Positions 18,054 to 28,310 are shown, counted from the first letter of the stretch. The stretch is DNA of 64,000 nt from Rhabdobacter roseus (GCF_014202275.1 NZ_JACHGF010000007.1:246532-310531); one strand, 5' to 3'. The notes: generated by a model not told the origin, from the letters alone. Made by a program: numbers and translations.

Positions 18054-18899
18054 ATGCAGTATACCCCCATAGAGAAACGAAGCGGGCTGACCCGCGAAGA
18101 GTTTCTGGAAAACTACCTGAAGCCGCGCCGTCCGGTTATTTTTACCGACCTGATTAAAGATTGGCCCGCCACCGAAAAATGGACGTTTGACTGGTTTCGT
18201 AAGCACCACGGCGACCTGGAAGTACCCCTGGTTGATAACCACATCCACGACCCCGACAAGTACTTTCAAAACGCAGCCACCATGCCCTTTGGCGAGTACC
18301 TCTCGCTGATCGAGGCCGGCCCGACGGACCTGCGTATCTTTCTCTTCGATATTTTCAAGAAGATCCCTGAGCTAGCCAACGACATCCGCTTCCCGACCAT
18401 CATGGATGGCTTTGTAAAAAACTACAAGTTCATGTTCTTTGGCGGGCAAAACTCCGAGGTGAACCTGCACTACGACATGGACTGCTCGCACGTATTTTTG
18501 TCGCAGTTCCAGACCCGTAAAAAAATCATCATCTTCCCGCCGGAGGAAAGCGTACGGTTGTACCAGCACCCCTTCACGGTGATGAGCCACGTACACCCGC
18601 TTAACCCCGACCTGGATCGTTTCCCGGCCTTCAAAAAAGCGAACGGCTACGAGGGTATCCTGGAGCACGGCGAGACGATCTTCATCCCCTCGCTTTGGTG
18701 GCATTACATCAAGTACATCGACGGCGGTTTTGGCCTCGCCCTGCGCGCCAACGACTCGGTGTTCACCCTCCTCAAAGGCGGCATGAACCTGGCCCGCCAC
18801 ACCGTGGTAGACAAAGGCATGAACTCCCTGCTGGGCCCGCGCTGGAAAAAATGGAAGGAAGACAAAGCCGTAGAAAGAGCCGAATCCGCGCTGGTGTAG
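18054..18899 (+). CDS. Cupin_8 / JmjC-like Fe(II)-2-oxoglutarate oxygenase
   Basis: 281 aa. Homologous to the FIH/JMJD-type cupin_8 proteins, which hydroxylate protein side chains. The N-terminus has the typical RPVIFTDLIKDWPATEKW. The iron site is HYD (NLHYDMDCSHVFL, about residues 142-144), with the distal His in IPSLWWHYI. The 2-oxoglutarate-binding lysine is probably in TRKKIIIFPP. Bacterial substrates are mostly unknown; the ribosomal oxygenase YcfD is a distant relative. It stands alone, with a terminator about 30 bases downstream. Confidence 0.85.
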   Translation: MQYTPIEKRSGLTREEFLENYLKPRRPVIFTDLIKDWPATEKWTFDWFRKHHGDLEVPLVDNHIHDPDKYFQNAATMPFGEYLSLIEAGPTDLRIFLFDIFKKIPELANDIRFPTIMDGFVKNYKFMFFGGQNSEVNLHYDMDCSHVFLSQFQTRKKIIIFPPEESVRLYQHPFTVMSHVHPLNPDLDRFPAFKKANGYEGILEHGETIFIPSLWWHYIKYIDGGFGLALRANDSVFTLLKGGMNLARHTVVDKGMNSLLGPRWKKWKEDKAVERAESALV

Positions 18900-18930
18900 G
18901 TACTTTGTATTTTCATAAAAATTGTAAACG

Positions 18931-18966
18931 GGGTAGTTGGTGTTCAAAGCCAGCTACCCTTTTTTT
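18931..18966 (+). terminator. Rho-independent terminator of the cupin_8 gene
   Basis: A 10-bp stem GGGTAGTTGG/CCAGCTACCC (one wobble), 9-base loop, then a run of seven T. Confidence 0.8.
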
Positions 18967-19048
18967 GGCTGGATGAAAGTACTTCGCCACGGTTGGCTTT
19001 CAGCTGACGTATTTGACTAGACATTTAACACCAGCCACGGAAGTACCT

Positions 19049-20377
19049 ATGCCCAAATCCAGAGCCGTCCCTTTTAGCTTTTATGCCTTTTTTCTGTTGC
19101 TCGTGCTGCCTTTTTCAGGAAACGGCCAAAACAAACTAAAGAAGTACCTTAAAACGGGAACCAACCCCATTGCTACCCTGTCGTTAGACAGCCTCAATGG
19201 TTTACATTCCCTCCAAAAGGCGATTGGCAACGCCCGGATTGTCATGCTGGGAGAGCAGGCTCACGGTGATGGAACTACCTTTCTGGCCAAGACCAAACTC
19301 ATCAAGTACTTACACGAGCAGATGGGTTTCACCATGTTAGCCTTTGAAAGTGATTTCTTTGCTCTGACCGAAGGCTGGGAAAACACAGATAAAAATCCGG
19401 AATCGATCGGCCATTTTTTTAAAGAAAACCTGTACCCCATTTGGGCCTATAGCGAAGAGTGTGGTACCTTACTGTACGAGTACATACCGGCTTCTTATAA
19501 AACGGACCGGCCCTTAAAAATAGCAGGGGTCGATAATCAACTGCACGGAAAATACACGACCGATTCGCTCAAACAATCCATTAACCACCTGCTTTCTTCA
19601 AACGGAGTAGCGTATTCTCATTCAGATGATTATAGATCTTTTTTCTTGCCTTTTATAGATCAACTATGGCCGCTTAATTTCAAGACAACCAGCTATTTGG
19701 ATAGCCTCGTTAAGACTGATTTTACCAAGCAACTTGAAAAATTTCAAGCTGCGGTTGAGGCCATCAATCAGGAACTACCCGTTGAGTCTCAAACGTCGGT
19801 TTCTTTTATTGCTTTGCAAAATTTAAAACAATTTGCAGGAGAGATGTATCATTACAGTAGCAAGGTTTCTCACAACGTGCGGGACAAACAAATGGCTAAG
19901 AATTTACAATGGCTGGTTCAGGAAAAGTACCCTACCGAAAAGATCATCGTCTGGGCCGCCAACACCCACATCATGAAGAAAGGCGAAAGTTCGTTTAAAA
20001 ATCCGGCTTTGAATTTAGCCTCGATGGGCGGGTACTTTACCCAGGGTAGTACCCTAGAAAAACAAACGTACATTTTGGGTTTTACCTCCCAGTTCGGACA
20101 AACCCAAACGGCCCTGAAAGCAGCGCAGGGAATGTCGCCCACGCTGCTAAAAAAAAGCAAAAGGTACCAGTTCGAAAATTGGATACATAAAGATGTCGAG
20201 TACGCTTTTGTTGACCTTCGGGCCTTCAAAGCCAAGTACCCTGCCTTCCAACGTTTTTTTAAGCTAAAGGCCAGGGGCCACAGTAGTATAGCGGCCCGCT
20301 GGACGGAAATGTTTGATGGTATTTTTTATATAAAGGAAATGCAACCGAGTCATTTTTTGAAGCCAAAGCATTTTTGA
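19049..20377 (+). CDS. Exported erythromycin-esterase-like protein
   Basis: 442 aa. The signal peptide covers about residues 1-30 (FYAFFLLLVLPFSGNGQ). The Ere/succinoglycan-biosynthesis fold is indicated by MLGEQAHGDGTTF, where family members have GE-x-x-HG with the catalytic His, then LAFESDFFALTEGWEN, and a C-terminal IIVWAANTHIMKKG. Related enzymes hydrolyse the lactone of macrolides, but most environmental homologues have no shown resistance role and may act on other esters. The start at 19049 is chosen because it begins the signal peptide. It is somewhat more AT-rich than neighbours yet contains several GTAC motifs. Confidence 0.82.
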   Translation: MPKSRAVPFSFYAFFLLLVLPFSGNGQNKLKKYLKTGTNPIATLSLDSLNGLHSLQKAIGNARIVMLGEQAHGDGTTFLAKTKLIKYLHEQMGFTMLAFESDFFALTEGWENTDKNPESIGHFFKENLYPIWAYSEECGTLLYEYIPASYKTDRPLKIAGVDNQLHGKYTTDSLKQSINHLLSSNGVAYSHSDDYRSFFLPFIDQLWPLNFKTTSYLDSLVKTDFTKQLEKFQAAVEAINQELPVESQTSVSFIALQNLKQFAGEMYHYSSKVSHNVRDKQMAKNLQWLVQEKYPTEKIIVWAANTHIMKKGESSFKNPALNLASMGGYFTQGSTLEKQTYILGFTSQFGQTQTALKAAQGMSPTLLKKSKRYQFENWIHKDVEYAFVDLRAFKAKYPAFQRFFKLKARGHSSIAARWTEMFDGIFYIKEMQPSHFLKPKHF

Positions 20378-20406
20378 AATCAAGTACCTCCAGCAACGGC
20401 AAAAGA

Positions 20407-21441
20407 TTAAGCGCGGACTAGCACATACCCCCGCGCCTTTTCCAGCAACTCCTCCTTTTCCTCCAAAGTCAGCGCGAGGGGTAGTTGCGCCAGCCCGATG
20501 AGCCGCCGGATGATCTCAGCCCCGCAAAAGGCCTTACAAAGTACTAAATCAAATTCTGCTCCCGGCAGGTACCCCTCCAGCGCTTCTTGGAGGGTACTTT
20601 CGGGCTGCTGCGCCAGGTGCAGGTGGGCCAGCAGCACGCCCAGGTCAAACTCCGCCCGGCCCAGGTACCCAAACTCCGGGTCGATCACCTTGGGCCCGCT
20701 GGCCGTGTGGAGCCAGCTGCCGGGGTAGTAGTCGCCGTGCAGGAGCGTGGAGCCGGAGCCCAGGTAGCTATCGGCCAGCGCTTGTACTTTTTGGTGTAAG
20801 GCTTCGTCTTGCTGGTAGCGCCGCGCCACCGCCGCCAGGCCCGGCTGGACGTCGTCCAGGTTCAGGCCGTTGTCGGGCAGGTAGGGGTACTTGAACATGT
20901 GCTCGGCATTAAGCTGCCGGAGGGTTTGGTTGGGCGGAAAACCGGCCGTAGCCGCCTCGGTTTGGCTATGGAGTTGCTTCAGGAAAGTGACCAAAGTACC
21001 CAGCACCTCAGGATCCAGTACCTGGTCTTTCTGGTACAAAAAGGTGTAGTCGGTAGCCTGGCCCAGGTCCTCGATCATCAGTAAGAAATCCGGCGCGCTG
21101 TATTCCAGGAGCTGCGGAAGGTACGGCCGCAGCGCGGGTACTTTATTGGCTTGCTGAAAAAAGCGCGCTTCCACGGCGGCCCGCTCCACGGGGGCGTCGA
21201 GCTGGGGGTACTTTTCGACCCACGACCGGGCCTGCTTGATGATGAACGACCGCGCCTCGGTTTTGACCCGCAGCACGTAGTTCATGTTGCCCTCGCCGGG
21301 TTTTTGTACCCAAAGTACCGACTCGTACGGCTCGATCCAGCCGCGGTCGTGGAGGAATTCCTGAAGGCTCGGTTCGTCCTGTGCGTCCAGAAAAAAGGTA
21401 CGGGGAAATTCTTTTTGAAAACGTTCTTTTTTATTCAACAT
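20407..21441 (-). CDS. APH-fold small-molecule kinase
   Basis: 344 aa aminoglycoside-phosphotransferase/choline-kinase fold protein. The N-lobe includes MNYVLRVKTEARSFIIKQ, with the ATP-binding lysine. The catalytic loop is LLHGDYYPGSW (HGD, Asp acting as base) and the metal-binding motif is KVIDPEFGYLGRAEFDLG. The last two motifs are close to those of 5-methylthioribose kinase (MtnK), so a sugar such as methylthioribose is a possible substrate. No other methionine-salvage gene is present to confirm it. The start at 21441 (MLNKKERF) is preferred over one 15 codons upstream. It lies 51 bases downstream of the carboxylase gene and is probably co-transcribed. Confidence 0.78.
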   Translation of the reverse strand: MLNKKERFQKEFPRTFFLDAQDEPSLQEFLHDRGWIEPYESVLWVQKPGEGNMNYVLRVKTEARSFIIKQARSWVEKYPQLDAPVERAAVEARFFQQANKVPALRPYLPQLLEYSAPDFLLMIEDLGQATDYTFLYQKDQVLDPEVLGTLVTFLKQLHSQTEAATAGFPPNQTLRQLNAEHMFKYPYLPDNGLNLDDVQPGLAAVARRYQQDEALHQKVQALADSYLGSGSTLLHGDYYPGSWLHTASGPKVIDPEFGYLGRAEFDLGVLLAHLHLAQQPESTLQEALEGYLPGAEFDLVLCKAFCGAEIIRRLIGLAQLPLALTLEEKEELLEKARGYVLVRA

Positions 21442-21492
21442 AACGAGTAAAATTCTGACTCCAAGTACCTCATCAACCGCCGGCAAAGTACC

Positions 21493-23052
21493 CTACAGCG
21501 GAATGTTGCCGTGCTTTTTGCGGGGTAGTTGGTCTACTTTATTTTCCAGCATCCCAAAGGCCCGGATGAGCTTCTGGCGGGTTTGGTCGGGGTAGATCAC
21601 CTCGTCGATGTACCCCCGATGCGCCGCCCGAAACGGATTGGCAAACTTCTCGGTGTACTCCGCTACCTTTTCCTGGAGCTTGGCCTGCGGATCTTCGGCC
21701 TCGGCAATTTCGCGTTTAAATATAATCTCGGCGGCCCCGCTGGCTCCCATCACGGCGATCTCGGCGCTGGGCCAGGCGTAGTTCATGTCGGCCCCGATGT
21801 GTTTGGAGTTCATGACGTCGTAGGCGCCGCCGTAAGCCTTGCGGGTAATGACCGTCACGCGCGGCACGGTGGCTTCGCAGAAAGCGTACAGCAGCTTGGC
21901 CCCGTTGGTAATGATGGCGTTCCACTCCTGATCGGTACCGGGCAGGAAGCCGGGGACATCTTCCAGCACCAGCAGCGGAATGTTGAAGCTGTCGCAGAAG
22001 CGTACGAAGCGCGCGGCTTTCTGGCTGGCGTGGATGTCAAGTACCCCCGCCAATACGGCGGGCTGGTTGGCTACGATGCCGATGCTCCGCCCGGCCAGGC
22101 GCGCAAAACCCACCACGATGTTTTCGGCAAAGTAGGTATGTACTTCAAAGAAGCTATCGGCGTCCGTCAGCTCACCGATCACCTCGCGCATGTCGTAGGG
22201 TTGGTTGGGGTTTTCGGGAATGAGGGTATTGAGTGCCGGGCGGCTTTCGTCGGCGGGCGTATAGGGCAGGCGCGGTGGCTCGTCCTCGCAGTTTTGGGGT
22301 ATGTAGCTCAGCAGTTTTTTGATATACTCGATGCACTGCACTTCGTTGGCGGCCACCAGGTGCGTCACGCCCGACTTGGTGGCGTGCGTCATGGCCCCGC
22401 CCAGCTCTTCGGAAGTCACGGTTTCGTGCGTCACGGTTTTGACTACGTTCGGGCCCGTCACAAACATGTAGCTGGTGTTTTCCACCATCAGAATAAAATC
22501 CGTAATGGCCGGGGAGTACACCGCCCCGCCCGCGCACGGCCCCATGATGGCCGAAATCTGCGGGATAACGCCCGACGCGCGCGTGTTTCGGTAAAAAATA
22601 TCGGCGTAGCCCGCCAGCGAAAGTACCCCTTCCTGGATGCGCGCGCCGCCCGAGTCGTTGAGGCCAATGACCGGCGCGCCGTTTTTCAGGGCCAGGTCCA
22701 TCATTTTACAGATCTTCTCGGCGTGGGTTTCGGACAATGAACCACCAAAAACCGTAAAATCCTGCGCAAAGACGTACACCAGCCGCCCGCCGATGGTACC
22801 GTAGCCCGTCACGACGCCGTCGCCGAGGTAGTGCTCTTTGTCCAGCCCGAAGTCCTTGCTACGGTGCATCACAAACTTCCCGATCTCCTCAAACGACCCC
22901 GCGTCCAGCAGCAGGTCCAGTCGCTCGCGGGCGGTGAGTTTGCCTTTCTGGTGCTGGGCGTCGATGCGTTTGGCCCCGCCGCCTTGCAGCGCTTCTTCGT
23001 TTTTGCGGTCGAGTTGTTCGGTTCTGGTTAAGCTACGGTCAAGTGATTTCAT
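21493..23052 (-). CDS. pccB: Acyl-CoA carboxylase, carboxyltransferase (beta) subunit
   Basis: 519 aa, typical of propionyl-/methylmalonyl-type carboxyltransferases. It transfers CO2 from biotin to acyl-CoA. Oxyanion-hole glycines are in [18 protein letters not shown] and [13 protein letters not shown] (N-domain), and in [17 protein letters not shown] with [16 protein letters not shown] (C-domain). The end (RKKHGNIPL) is the family signature. The biotin carboxylase/carrier (alpha) subunit is not in the window. The substrate, probably propionyl-CoA, is inferred from closest family resemblance; acetyl-CoA or other short chains are possible. Confidence 0.92.
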   Translation of the reverse strand: MKSLDRSLTRTEQLDRKNEEALQGGGAKRIDAQHQKGKLTARERLDLLLDAGSFEEIGKFVMHRSKDFGLDKEHYLGDGVVTGYGTIGGRLVYVFAQDFTVFGGSLSETHAEKICKMMDLALKNGAPVIGLNDSGGARIQEGVLSLAGYADIFYRNTRASGVIPQISAIMGPCAGGAVYSPAITDFILMVENTSYMFVTGPNVVKTVTHETVTSEELGGAMTHATKSGVTHLVAANEVQCIEYIKKLLSYIPQNCEDEPPRLPYTPADESRPALNTLIPENPNQPYDMREVIGELTDADSFFEVHTYFAENIVVGFARLAGRSIGIVANQPAVLAGVLDIHASQKAARFVRFCDSFNIPLLVLEDVPGFLPGTDQEWNAIITNGAKLLYAFCEATVPRVTVITRKAYGGAYDVMNSKHIGADMNYAWPSAEIAVMGASGAAEIIFKREIAEAEDPQAKLQEKVAEYTEKFANPFRAAHRGYIDEVIYPDQTRQKLIRAFGMLENKVDQLPRKKHGNIPL

Positions 23053-23182
23053 GTACTAAACGAATTGAATGGGCTGATGAAACGTACGGAATCCGGGCGG
23101 AAGCCGGGACGCCTAAATATACGCTCAATTTTACGGAATCAAGAAATTTTTGCAGCGAAGCGGGGTGCCGGCGGGGTACTTT

Positions 23183-24631
23183 TCAGGGATCTTTCAGCAG
23201 GTACTTTCCAAAAAACGAATCCTTTTTGCCCAGGTATTGCCTGGCTTCCTCGGGACTAAATTCTTGATAAAGAGCCTGATAAATACCAGGGTATGTATCG
23301 TAGGCATAAACCGGATAGCCGCCCTCGCCCCGCGTGAGGTAGTTGTGGCGCAGCGCGCGGTAGGTGTGCAACGAGCACGTCAGCAGGGCCAAGGCCAGCA
23401 GGCCCAGCACCCACTTTTTTTTCCAAGGTACCTTCAGCAGGTTTTTCCAGGAAAAGTACCCCAGCTCCAGGTCGGTCAGGACGTAGTAGTAGATCGGCAG
23501 CGCCAGCACCGTGGAGGCCCGCACGAACAGATCATAGTGCATCCCGACGCGGTAAAGGGTACTTAGCCCCAGCAACCCGAACGAAACCCACGCCAGGTAC
23601 CTGGCCAGGCCGCGCGGCGAGGACGTGAGCCCCAGCAAAGTACCCAGAACCAGCAGATCCAGCCCCGCGCCAGCCAGCTCGTAGGTCGTTAAAGGATGAA
23701 GGTCGTGGGGCTGCGGAAGCCAAACCCAGCCGTGCCGCAGGGGATGCCGGGCGGTGAGCAGGAAGAGCAACACGGGTACCTGAAGCAGCAAAGGCAGCAG
23801 GAAATCCGGCAGCAGGCGGCGGGGCGGGATTTTCAAAGTACCCTTCCTAAGCGCAAACAGGAATCCAAAACTATAACTAATCAGCAGTAATGCCGCCGGA
23901 AAGGCCGCCCAGAAAAATAGCAGCAGTAGTAGCCCGAAGCTCCGGTCGTAGCGGCCCCGCTGGTACGCCTCCACCAGGAAGTACCCGCCGCCGATGAGCG
24001 CCGGAATGAGCTGATTGGGCGCCCAGATCGACTGGTCAAACAGCGACCAGACCGTGTAGCCCCGGTACTGCCACCAGCCCAGGTTGTAGCCCATGGCCTG
24101 CAAAAAATAGAAAAAACTACCCCCGCCCAGCAGCAAAAGTACCTTCGGCCAGCTCCGGTGCAGCAGCACGTACAGCCAGCCAAGCCCCAGCGCCAGGCCC
24201 AGCCACGTCCACACCCACAACGCCCCCACCGACAAGCCCCCCGCCAGCTTGGAATACAGCGCCGGTACCAGGTAGTAGCCAAAGTAGTAGCGCAGGTAGG
24301 TACCTTCCGCGCGCAGCGGCCAGCGGTTCGTGACCAGGTCGTGGTACTTGGCGTTGTGGGCGGCGTAGTCTTCGGTTTGGTACACCAGCTCGCCCACGCC
24401 CGTCAGCACCGTCCAGGCCGCCGCCCCGAGCAGCAGTCCGCCCACGACCCGCCCCGGCAGGCGCGGAGGTACCTCGTCGGGCTCGGTGGCCCGGCTCGCC
24501 CAGTACAGAAATACCAAAGTACCTGCCAGCACCGGCACGGCCACCTCGGCCCGCAACCAGAAGCCCACAAAAAGCAGGTTGGGCAGGGCCAGGTACCACA
24601 GGCTTAGGCGACGGAGGTAGAGTAAGGACAC
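23183..24631 (-). CDS. Polytopic membrane protein, unknown
   Basis: 482 aa, with about 12 hydrophobic segments. A large periplasmic-looking loop follows the third segment (GELVYQTEDYAAHNAKYHDLVTNRWPLRAEGTYLRYYFGYY). The acidic/aromatic loop plus many helices resembles GT-C type glycosyltransferases or O-antigen polymerase-like proteins, but no signature is certain. The start is GTG at 24631. It is the last of three minus-strand genes, the other two being a GT14 enzyme and another multispan protein, so a role in surface glycan assembly is a context-based guess. Confidence 0.7.
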   Translation of the reverse strand: MSLLYLRRLSLWYLALPNLLFVGFWLRAEVAVPVLAGTLVFLYWASRATEPDEVPPRLPGRVVGGLLLGAAAWTVLTGVGELVYQTEDYAAHNAKYHDLVTNRWPLRAEGTYLRYYFGYYLVPALYSKLAGGLSVGALWVWTWLGLALGLGWLYVLLHRSWPKVLLLLGGGSFFYFLQAMGYNLGWWQYRGYTVWSLFDQSIWAPNQLIPALIGGGYFLVEAYQRGRYDRSFGLLLLLFFWAAFPAALLLISYSFGFLFALRKGTLKIPPRRLLPDFLLPLLLQVPVLLFLLTARHPLRHGWVWLPQPHDLHPLTTYELAGAGLDLLVLGTLLGLTSSPRGLARYLAWVSFGLLGLSTLYRVGMHYDLFVRASTVLALPIYYYVLTDLELGYFSWKNLLKVPWKKKWVLGLLALALLTCSLHTYRALRHNYLTRGEGGYPVYAYDTYPGIYQALYQEFSPEEARQYLGKKDSFFGKYLLKDP

Positions 24632-24684
24632 GGGGGATTGGGTTTGGTGAGGGTACTTTATTAAAAAATCATGGGTGCTTTCCT

Positions 24685-25626
24685 TTACTCTTGCTCAAGG
24701 TACCTATCGAGTTGATCGAGCAATGCGGCCGAGCAACGCTCGTCGAGCTTGCGGGCCATCCAGGCGGGGGTCTGCTTTATTTTTTCCCAATCCCGCTCGT
24801 CGAGGAGGGCAGGTCTTTCCCGGTCCAGCGCCCAATCGATGTACCGAAAATGAAACACCTCCTCAGTGAGAAAAGGGGGCTGGTCTCCCGCCTGTGCCCA
24901 CTGCTGATAGCGTGCATAATGAATCGCTTTTTCTTTGAAGGGAGAATTGAGAATAATGGTTTGGAAAAGCTGTTCGTCCGGCCCGTCCGAAAGGCGATAA
25001 AATTGTGCTAACCAGGGGTTTTGATCCATGTATTCCAATACATACTTTACACACCCGTACGACAGCGCCCACCACGCCGCCCCTCCGTAAGCCACGAGCT
25101 CGGGTGGGTACCTGCGGCGCGGAAGCAAGTACCTAAAAACGCGAAAATAACCCCGCGTCCACTGCCGGGAGAACCAGCTAGTCCTAGGATTGAGCCAGGT
25201 TACATCAAAAAAATAGTAGTAGCGGATCTTGTGCAGCCAGGTAGGCTTATCAACCAACCGCCAGTAGCTCAGGTACTCGTGATTTGCGTCCTGAAAGAAT
25301 TGTCGAAGGTAAGAAATGGGCTTGATGGGGTAGTCGTTGCCCGAGAGTAAAACCAGGTAGCTATCCGAAGGAACCACGTCTAGCCCTTTGGCCATCAGCC
25401 GCAGGGTGGCCTCCACGATCGAGTAGCCTTTCCAGTTCACTTTGAGCCGATCCTGAATAAAAATCACATTCGGTGTAGTAACGAAAGGGCCTTCAAAGTC
25501 AGCCAAAGACGCCCGGCCACCCACGTGTACCACGAAAAAAACACCCGTATCCTGTAGCCTTTCTATGAGCCGATGCAACTGTCGAGGTTGGTGGTGAGCC
25601 AGAATCAAAAAACAGATAGGTCGCAT
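24685..25626 (-). CDS. GT14 (Branch) family glycosyltransferase
   Basis: 313 aa. Matches the beta-1,6-N-acetylglucosaminyltransferase (core-2/I branching, peptide O-xylosyltransferase) family. It starts with ICFLILAHHQPRQLHRLIERL. It then has FFVVHVGGRASLADF (where the family has VHVD), VNWKGYSIVEATLRL, and the signature YLVLLSGNDYPIKPISYL. The GGAAWWALSYGCVKYV segment with a following acidic PDEQLFQTIILNS is also conserved. It probably adds a sugar to a surface glycan or glycoprotein on the cytoplasmic side. No TM helix. Confidence 0.88.
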   Translation of the reverse strand: MRPICFLILAHHQPRQLHRLIERLQDTGVFFVVHVGGRASLADFEGPFVTTPNVIFIQDRLKVNWKGYSIVEATLRLMAKGLDVVPSDSYLVLLSGNDYPIKPISYLRQFFQDANHEYLSYWRLVDKPTWLHKIRYYYFFDVTWLNPRTSWFSRQWTRGYFRVFRYLLPRRRYPPELVAYGGAAWWALSYGCVKYVLEYMDQNPWLAQFYRLSDGPDEQLFQTIILNSPFKEKAIHYARYQQWAQAGDQPPFLTEEVFHFRYIDWALDRERPALLDERDWEKIKQTPAWMARKLDERCSAALLDQLDRYLEQE

Positions 25627-25678
25627 ACGGGAATTTTCAGCAGAGAAAACTTTTGTTAAACTATCGCTTTATCATTTT

Positions 25679-26929
25679 TTATTCCCCAAAGTACTTTCTA
25701 AAAAAGAAAAAAACGACCCAAACTACACCTATAAAGAGCAGATACGGCCAGCTTTCGGCCCAGCGCCAGCACTCGGTACACCAGGCTAGCTGCTGCTCGG
25801 GGAAGGTACCTAGGTCGGGTTCGAGGTGGGTGAGGCGCATGAGCGGCAGCGAAACGACCCCGGCCAAGTACCCGGCCCAGGCGGGCCGTTGCTGCAAAAG
25901 ATGGAGCAGGTACGTCAGCACAAAGGGCGAAACGAGCATCGCATTCCGCACCGTATCCCCTCCCCCCAGCAGGCCAAGCACCAGACCTACCATGCTCATA
26001 AAGCCCAGGTACTTTAGGCTGAAAGTACCTTCGGCGTCCTGGTCTCCGGCGGTTTGGGAGGTACCCGACAATAATCGGGCACGAAGCCACTCGTAAAAGC
26101 CCACCAGCCCGATCCCGCCAAAGGCCAACAGCCAGCCCACGGGTACCCACAGCAATTGGGACGGGTGCAGCAGGTACTGCCGGGCCCGCCAAAGTACCGT
26201 CACGAGGGAGCTGGTGCGCCAGTCGGCCTGGAAGGGCGGGAAGGTACGCTCAGCCCAAAAACGAGCTACCAACGCCAGCGCCAAGCTACCCGCGAAAAGG
26301 AGAAGCACGCGCCGGTCAACGGCCCGACGATGCCAAACGAAAAACAACCCGCTAGCCCCCACCAGCGGCACGAAAAGCTCCTTTTGGAGCGTCGCCAGCA
26401 CGCTGAGCGGAAGGAGACTGAGACTGAGGTAGTCTACACGCCCTTTGCGGACCAAGCGCAGGATAAGAAAAAGCCACAGCGCGCCAAAAAAGTACCCCGG
26501 CACATCCACCGTCACGGGGTCGGGCAGGTACATCCGAACCAGCCCGCGCCAGTGCAGCAGCAGCCAAAACAGCCCCGTCGTCACCAGGGAAAGCCGCAAA
26601 CCCAGGTTCACCCAAACCCGGACCAGCACCGCCATGGCCAGTACCACGAAAATGCCATTAAGTACCTTAAATACCGCCACGGCATCGTCATAAGGTACCT
26701 GGGCGGCCAGCCAGGGTACCAGGATGCGGGGGTTGTAGGGAAAGTCGAGCTGATAAGTACCCCGCTGCCCTTTGAAGTAGGCGTAAGCCCGCAGGTACTG
26801 GTGAGCGTCGTAGCGGGCATCGAGCGTAGTGTAGGTATAAACGGGCTGTAGCTGGACGTAAATCCAGTAGATTAGCAAAGTACCTAGGACGGCCAGGGCG
26901 GGGATTGGGGCTTGGTACTTTTTGTTCAT
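25679..26929 (-). CDS. Polytopic membrane protein, unknown
   Basis: 416 aa, about 10 hydrophobic helices. After the first helix comes an acidic/aromatic periplasmic loop (YTYTTLDARYDAHQYLRAYAYFKGQRG), which is the layout seen in GT-C glycosyltransferases with an early Asp in the first loop. No clear family signature was recognised. It is first in a minus-strand trio with a GT14 enzyme (52 bases away) and another multispan protein, so it probably belongs to one surface-glycan operon. Confidence 0.7.
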   Translation of the reverse strand: MNKKYQAPIPALAVLGTLLIYWIYVQLQPVYTYTTLDARYDAHQYLRAYAYFKGQRGTYQLDFPYNPRILVPWLAAQVPYDDAVAVFKVLNGIFVVLAMAVLVRVWVNLGLRLSLVTTGLFWLLLHWRGLVRMYLPDPVTVDVPGYFFGALWLFLILRLVRKGRVDYLSLSLLPLSVLATLQKELFVPLVGASGLFFVWHRRAVDRRVLLLFAGSLALALVARFWAERTFPPFQADWRTSSLVTVLWRARQYLLHPSQLLWVPVGWLLAFGGIGLVGFYEWLRARLLSGTSQTAGDQDAEGTFSLKYLGFMSMVGLVLGLLGGGDTVRNAMLVSPFVLTYLLHLLQQRPAWAGYLAGVVSLPLMRLTHLEPDLGTFPEQQLAWCTECWRWAESWPYLLFIGVVWVVFFFFRKYFGE

Positions 26930-27176
26930 CTTTTCTATTTCGGAGAAACGCCTTATTCACCTGTTTCTACCAGAATCCACCACGCCCAGGCTGCCCGTTT
27001 CTGATAGGCTACGTTATCCCCCACGCGTTGGGCTGGGTTTACTCTTTTCAAAAGTACATTTTAATCCGTATTTCTGCCAAATAGCCCGCCAGCTACCAAA
27101 TTCAGATTTCTCTTCTTGTGGAAATGACAAAAATCCCTAACTAACCTTATCTTGCCAGAATAATTCAACCTACCGG

Positions 27177-28208
27177 ATGGGAAGATACATATTTGTGTTG
27201 CTGCTACTGGCGCTGGGGGTACTTGGCGGTAGCGCTTGGGCCCAGCCTACGGGTGGGCGGGCGGCGCTTCCGGCCTTGATCCTGCCCTCGCAGGCGCGCA
27301 GCACGGCGCTGGGCACCTACCACTTTACGCTGCCCGGCTCCGAAGCGGCGCTCTTTCTGCAAAGTCCGGCCCTGCTCGATACTACGAAGCACCAGTCGGC
27401 TTCGCTGAGCCTAATGCCTTACCTGGCCGACACGCGCCTGCTGACGGCCGCCTACGCGCAGAGCCCTAAGCAGGGTGCCAGTACCTGGGCGGCGGGTGTG
27501 CAGTACTTCCACTACGGTACCTTCGTACAAACCGACCCGGCCGGGAACGTGACGGGCGAGTTTCGGGCGGCGGACTACGCACTGTCGGCGGGTTACGGCC
27601 ATACCGTGGGCAACATCACGCTGGGGGGTACTTTGAAGTGGGTCGGCTCGGGGGTGGAGAGCTACCAGCTCTGGGGACTGGCGGTGGACTGGGGGGCGGT
27701 GTTCAAGCACCCGCGTCAGGATCTGACGGCCGGGCTGGTGGTAAAAAACGCCGGTTTTCTGCGAGCCAACTACGGCGGCGGTGAGGTACCTCCCCTGCCC
27801 CTGGACGTCCGGCTGGGGCTCACCTTCAAGCCTACCTACATGCCCATCCGCTTTTCGGCCACGGCGCACCACCTCCACCGCTTCGACATGGTCTATAACG
27901 ATCCGGCCCTGTTCTACGACTTCGACGCCAACGGCAACCGCCTGCCCCGAAAAGTACCCCTACCCGAAAAGCTCCTCCGCCACCTGGCCGTGGGGGCCGA
28001 GGCCCTGATTCACCCGCAGTTTCGGCTCATGGTGGGCTATGACCACCTGCGCCGCCAGGAGCTGCGCCTGCAAAATGCGGGCGGGCTGGCGGGTATTTCG
28101 TTCGGGGGTTGGCTCAAAATCAGCCGGTTTGAGATTGGCTACGGGCGGGCTCAGTATACCGCCGGCCTGGGAAGCAGTACCCTTTCTCTGCACGCCGATC
28201 TGAAATAA
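27177..28208 (+). CDS. porQ: Type IX secretion system protein PorQ
   Basis: 343 aa. The signal peptide ends near SAWAQ (residue 23). The mature part begins PTGGRAALPALILPSQARSTALGTYHFT, typical of PorQ, where a family-conserved region lists lipid-facing strands followed by LFLQSPALLD. The rest is an FadL-like outer-membrane barrel ending STLSLHADLK. PorQ works with PorU, PorV and PorZ in the attachment complex that processes and anchors T9SS cargo. No other attachment-complex gene is adjacent. Confidence 0.85.
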   Translation: MGRYIFVLLLLALGVLGGSAWAQPTGGRAALPALILPSQARSTALGTYHFTLPGSEAALFLQSPALLDTTKHQSASLSLMPYLADTRLLTAAYAQSPKQGASTWAAGVQYFHYGTFVQTDPAGNVTGEFRAADYALSAGYGHTVGNITLGGTLKWVGSGVESYQLWGLAVDWGAVFKHPRQDLTAGLVVKNAGFLRANYGGGEVPPLPLDVRLGLTFKPTYMPIRFSATAHHLHRFDMVYNDPALFYDFDANGNRLPRKVPLPEKLLRHLAVGAEALIHPQFRLMVGYDHLRRQELRLQNAGGLAGISFGGWLKISRFEIGYGRAQYTAGLGSSTLSLHADLK

Positions 28209-28233
28209 TGGCATACTCGGGCGGCGGGTACGG

Positions 28234-28241
28234 TATTTTTG
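28234..28241 (+). promoter_or_regulatory. -7 promoter box for hslU
   Basis: TATTTTTG (TAnnTTTG) 70 bases before the hslU start, just after porQ. The -33 element is not clear. Confidence 0.35.
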
Positions 28242-28310
28242 CGTTTCATTCGTTTACTCATTGGCAGCCTCTATTTTATTTTCCTGCCCGTTTTTTTCTC
28301 TAATCATCGT

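Noticed and set aside
19049..20377. Acquired macrolide-resistance gene
   Set aside because: The erythromycin-esterase fold is widespread in environmental Bacteroidota, the gene has a signal peptide and carries the local GTAC motifs, and no mobile element flanks it.
21529..22740. 403-codon open frame on the plus strand
   Set aside because: It lies entirely antisense to the acyl-CoA carboxylase gene; the long frame is a by-product of its GC-rich codon use and the translation has no recognisable domain.
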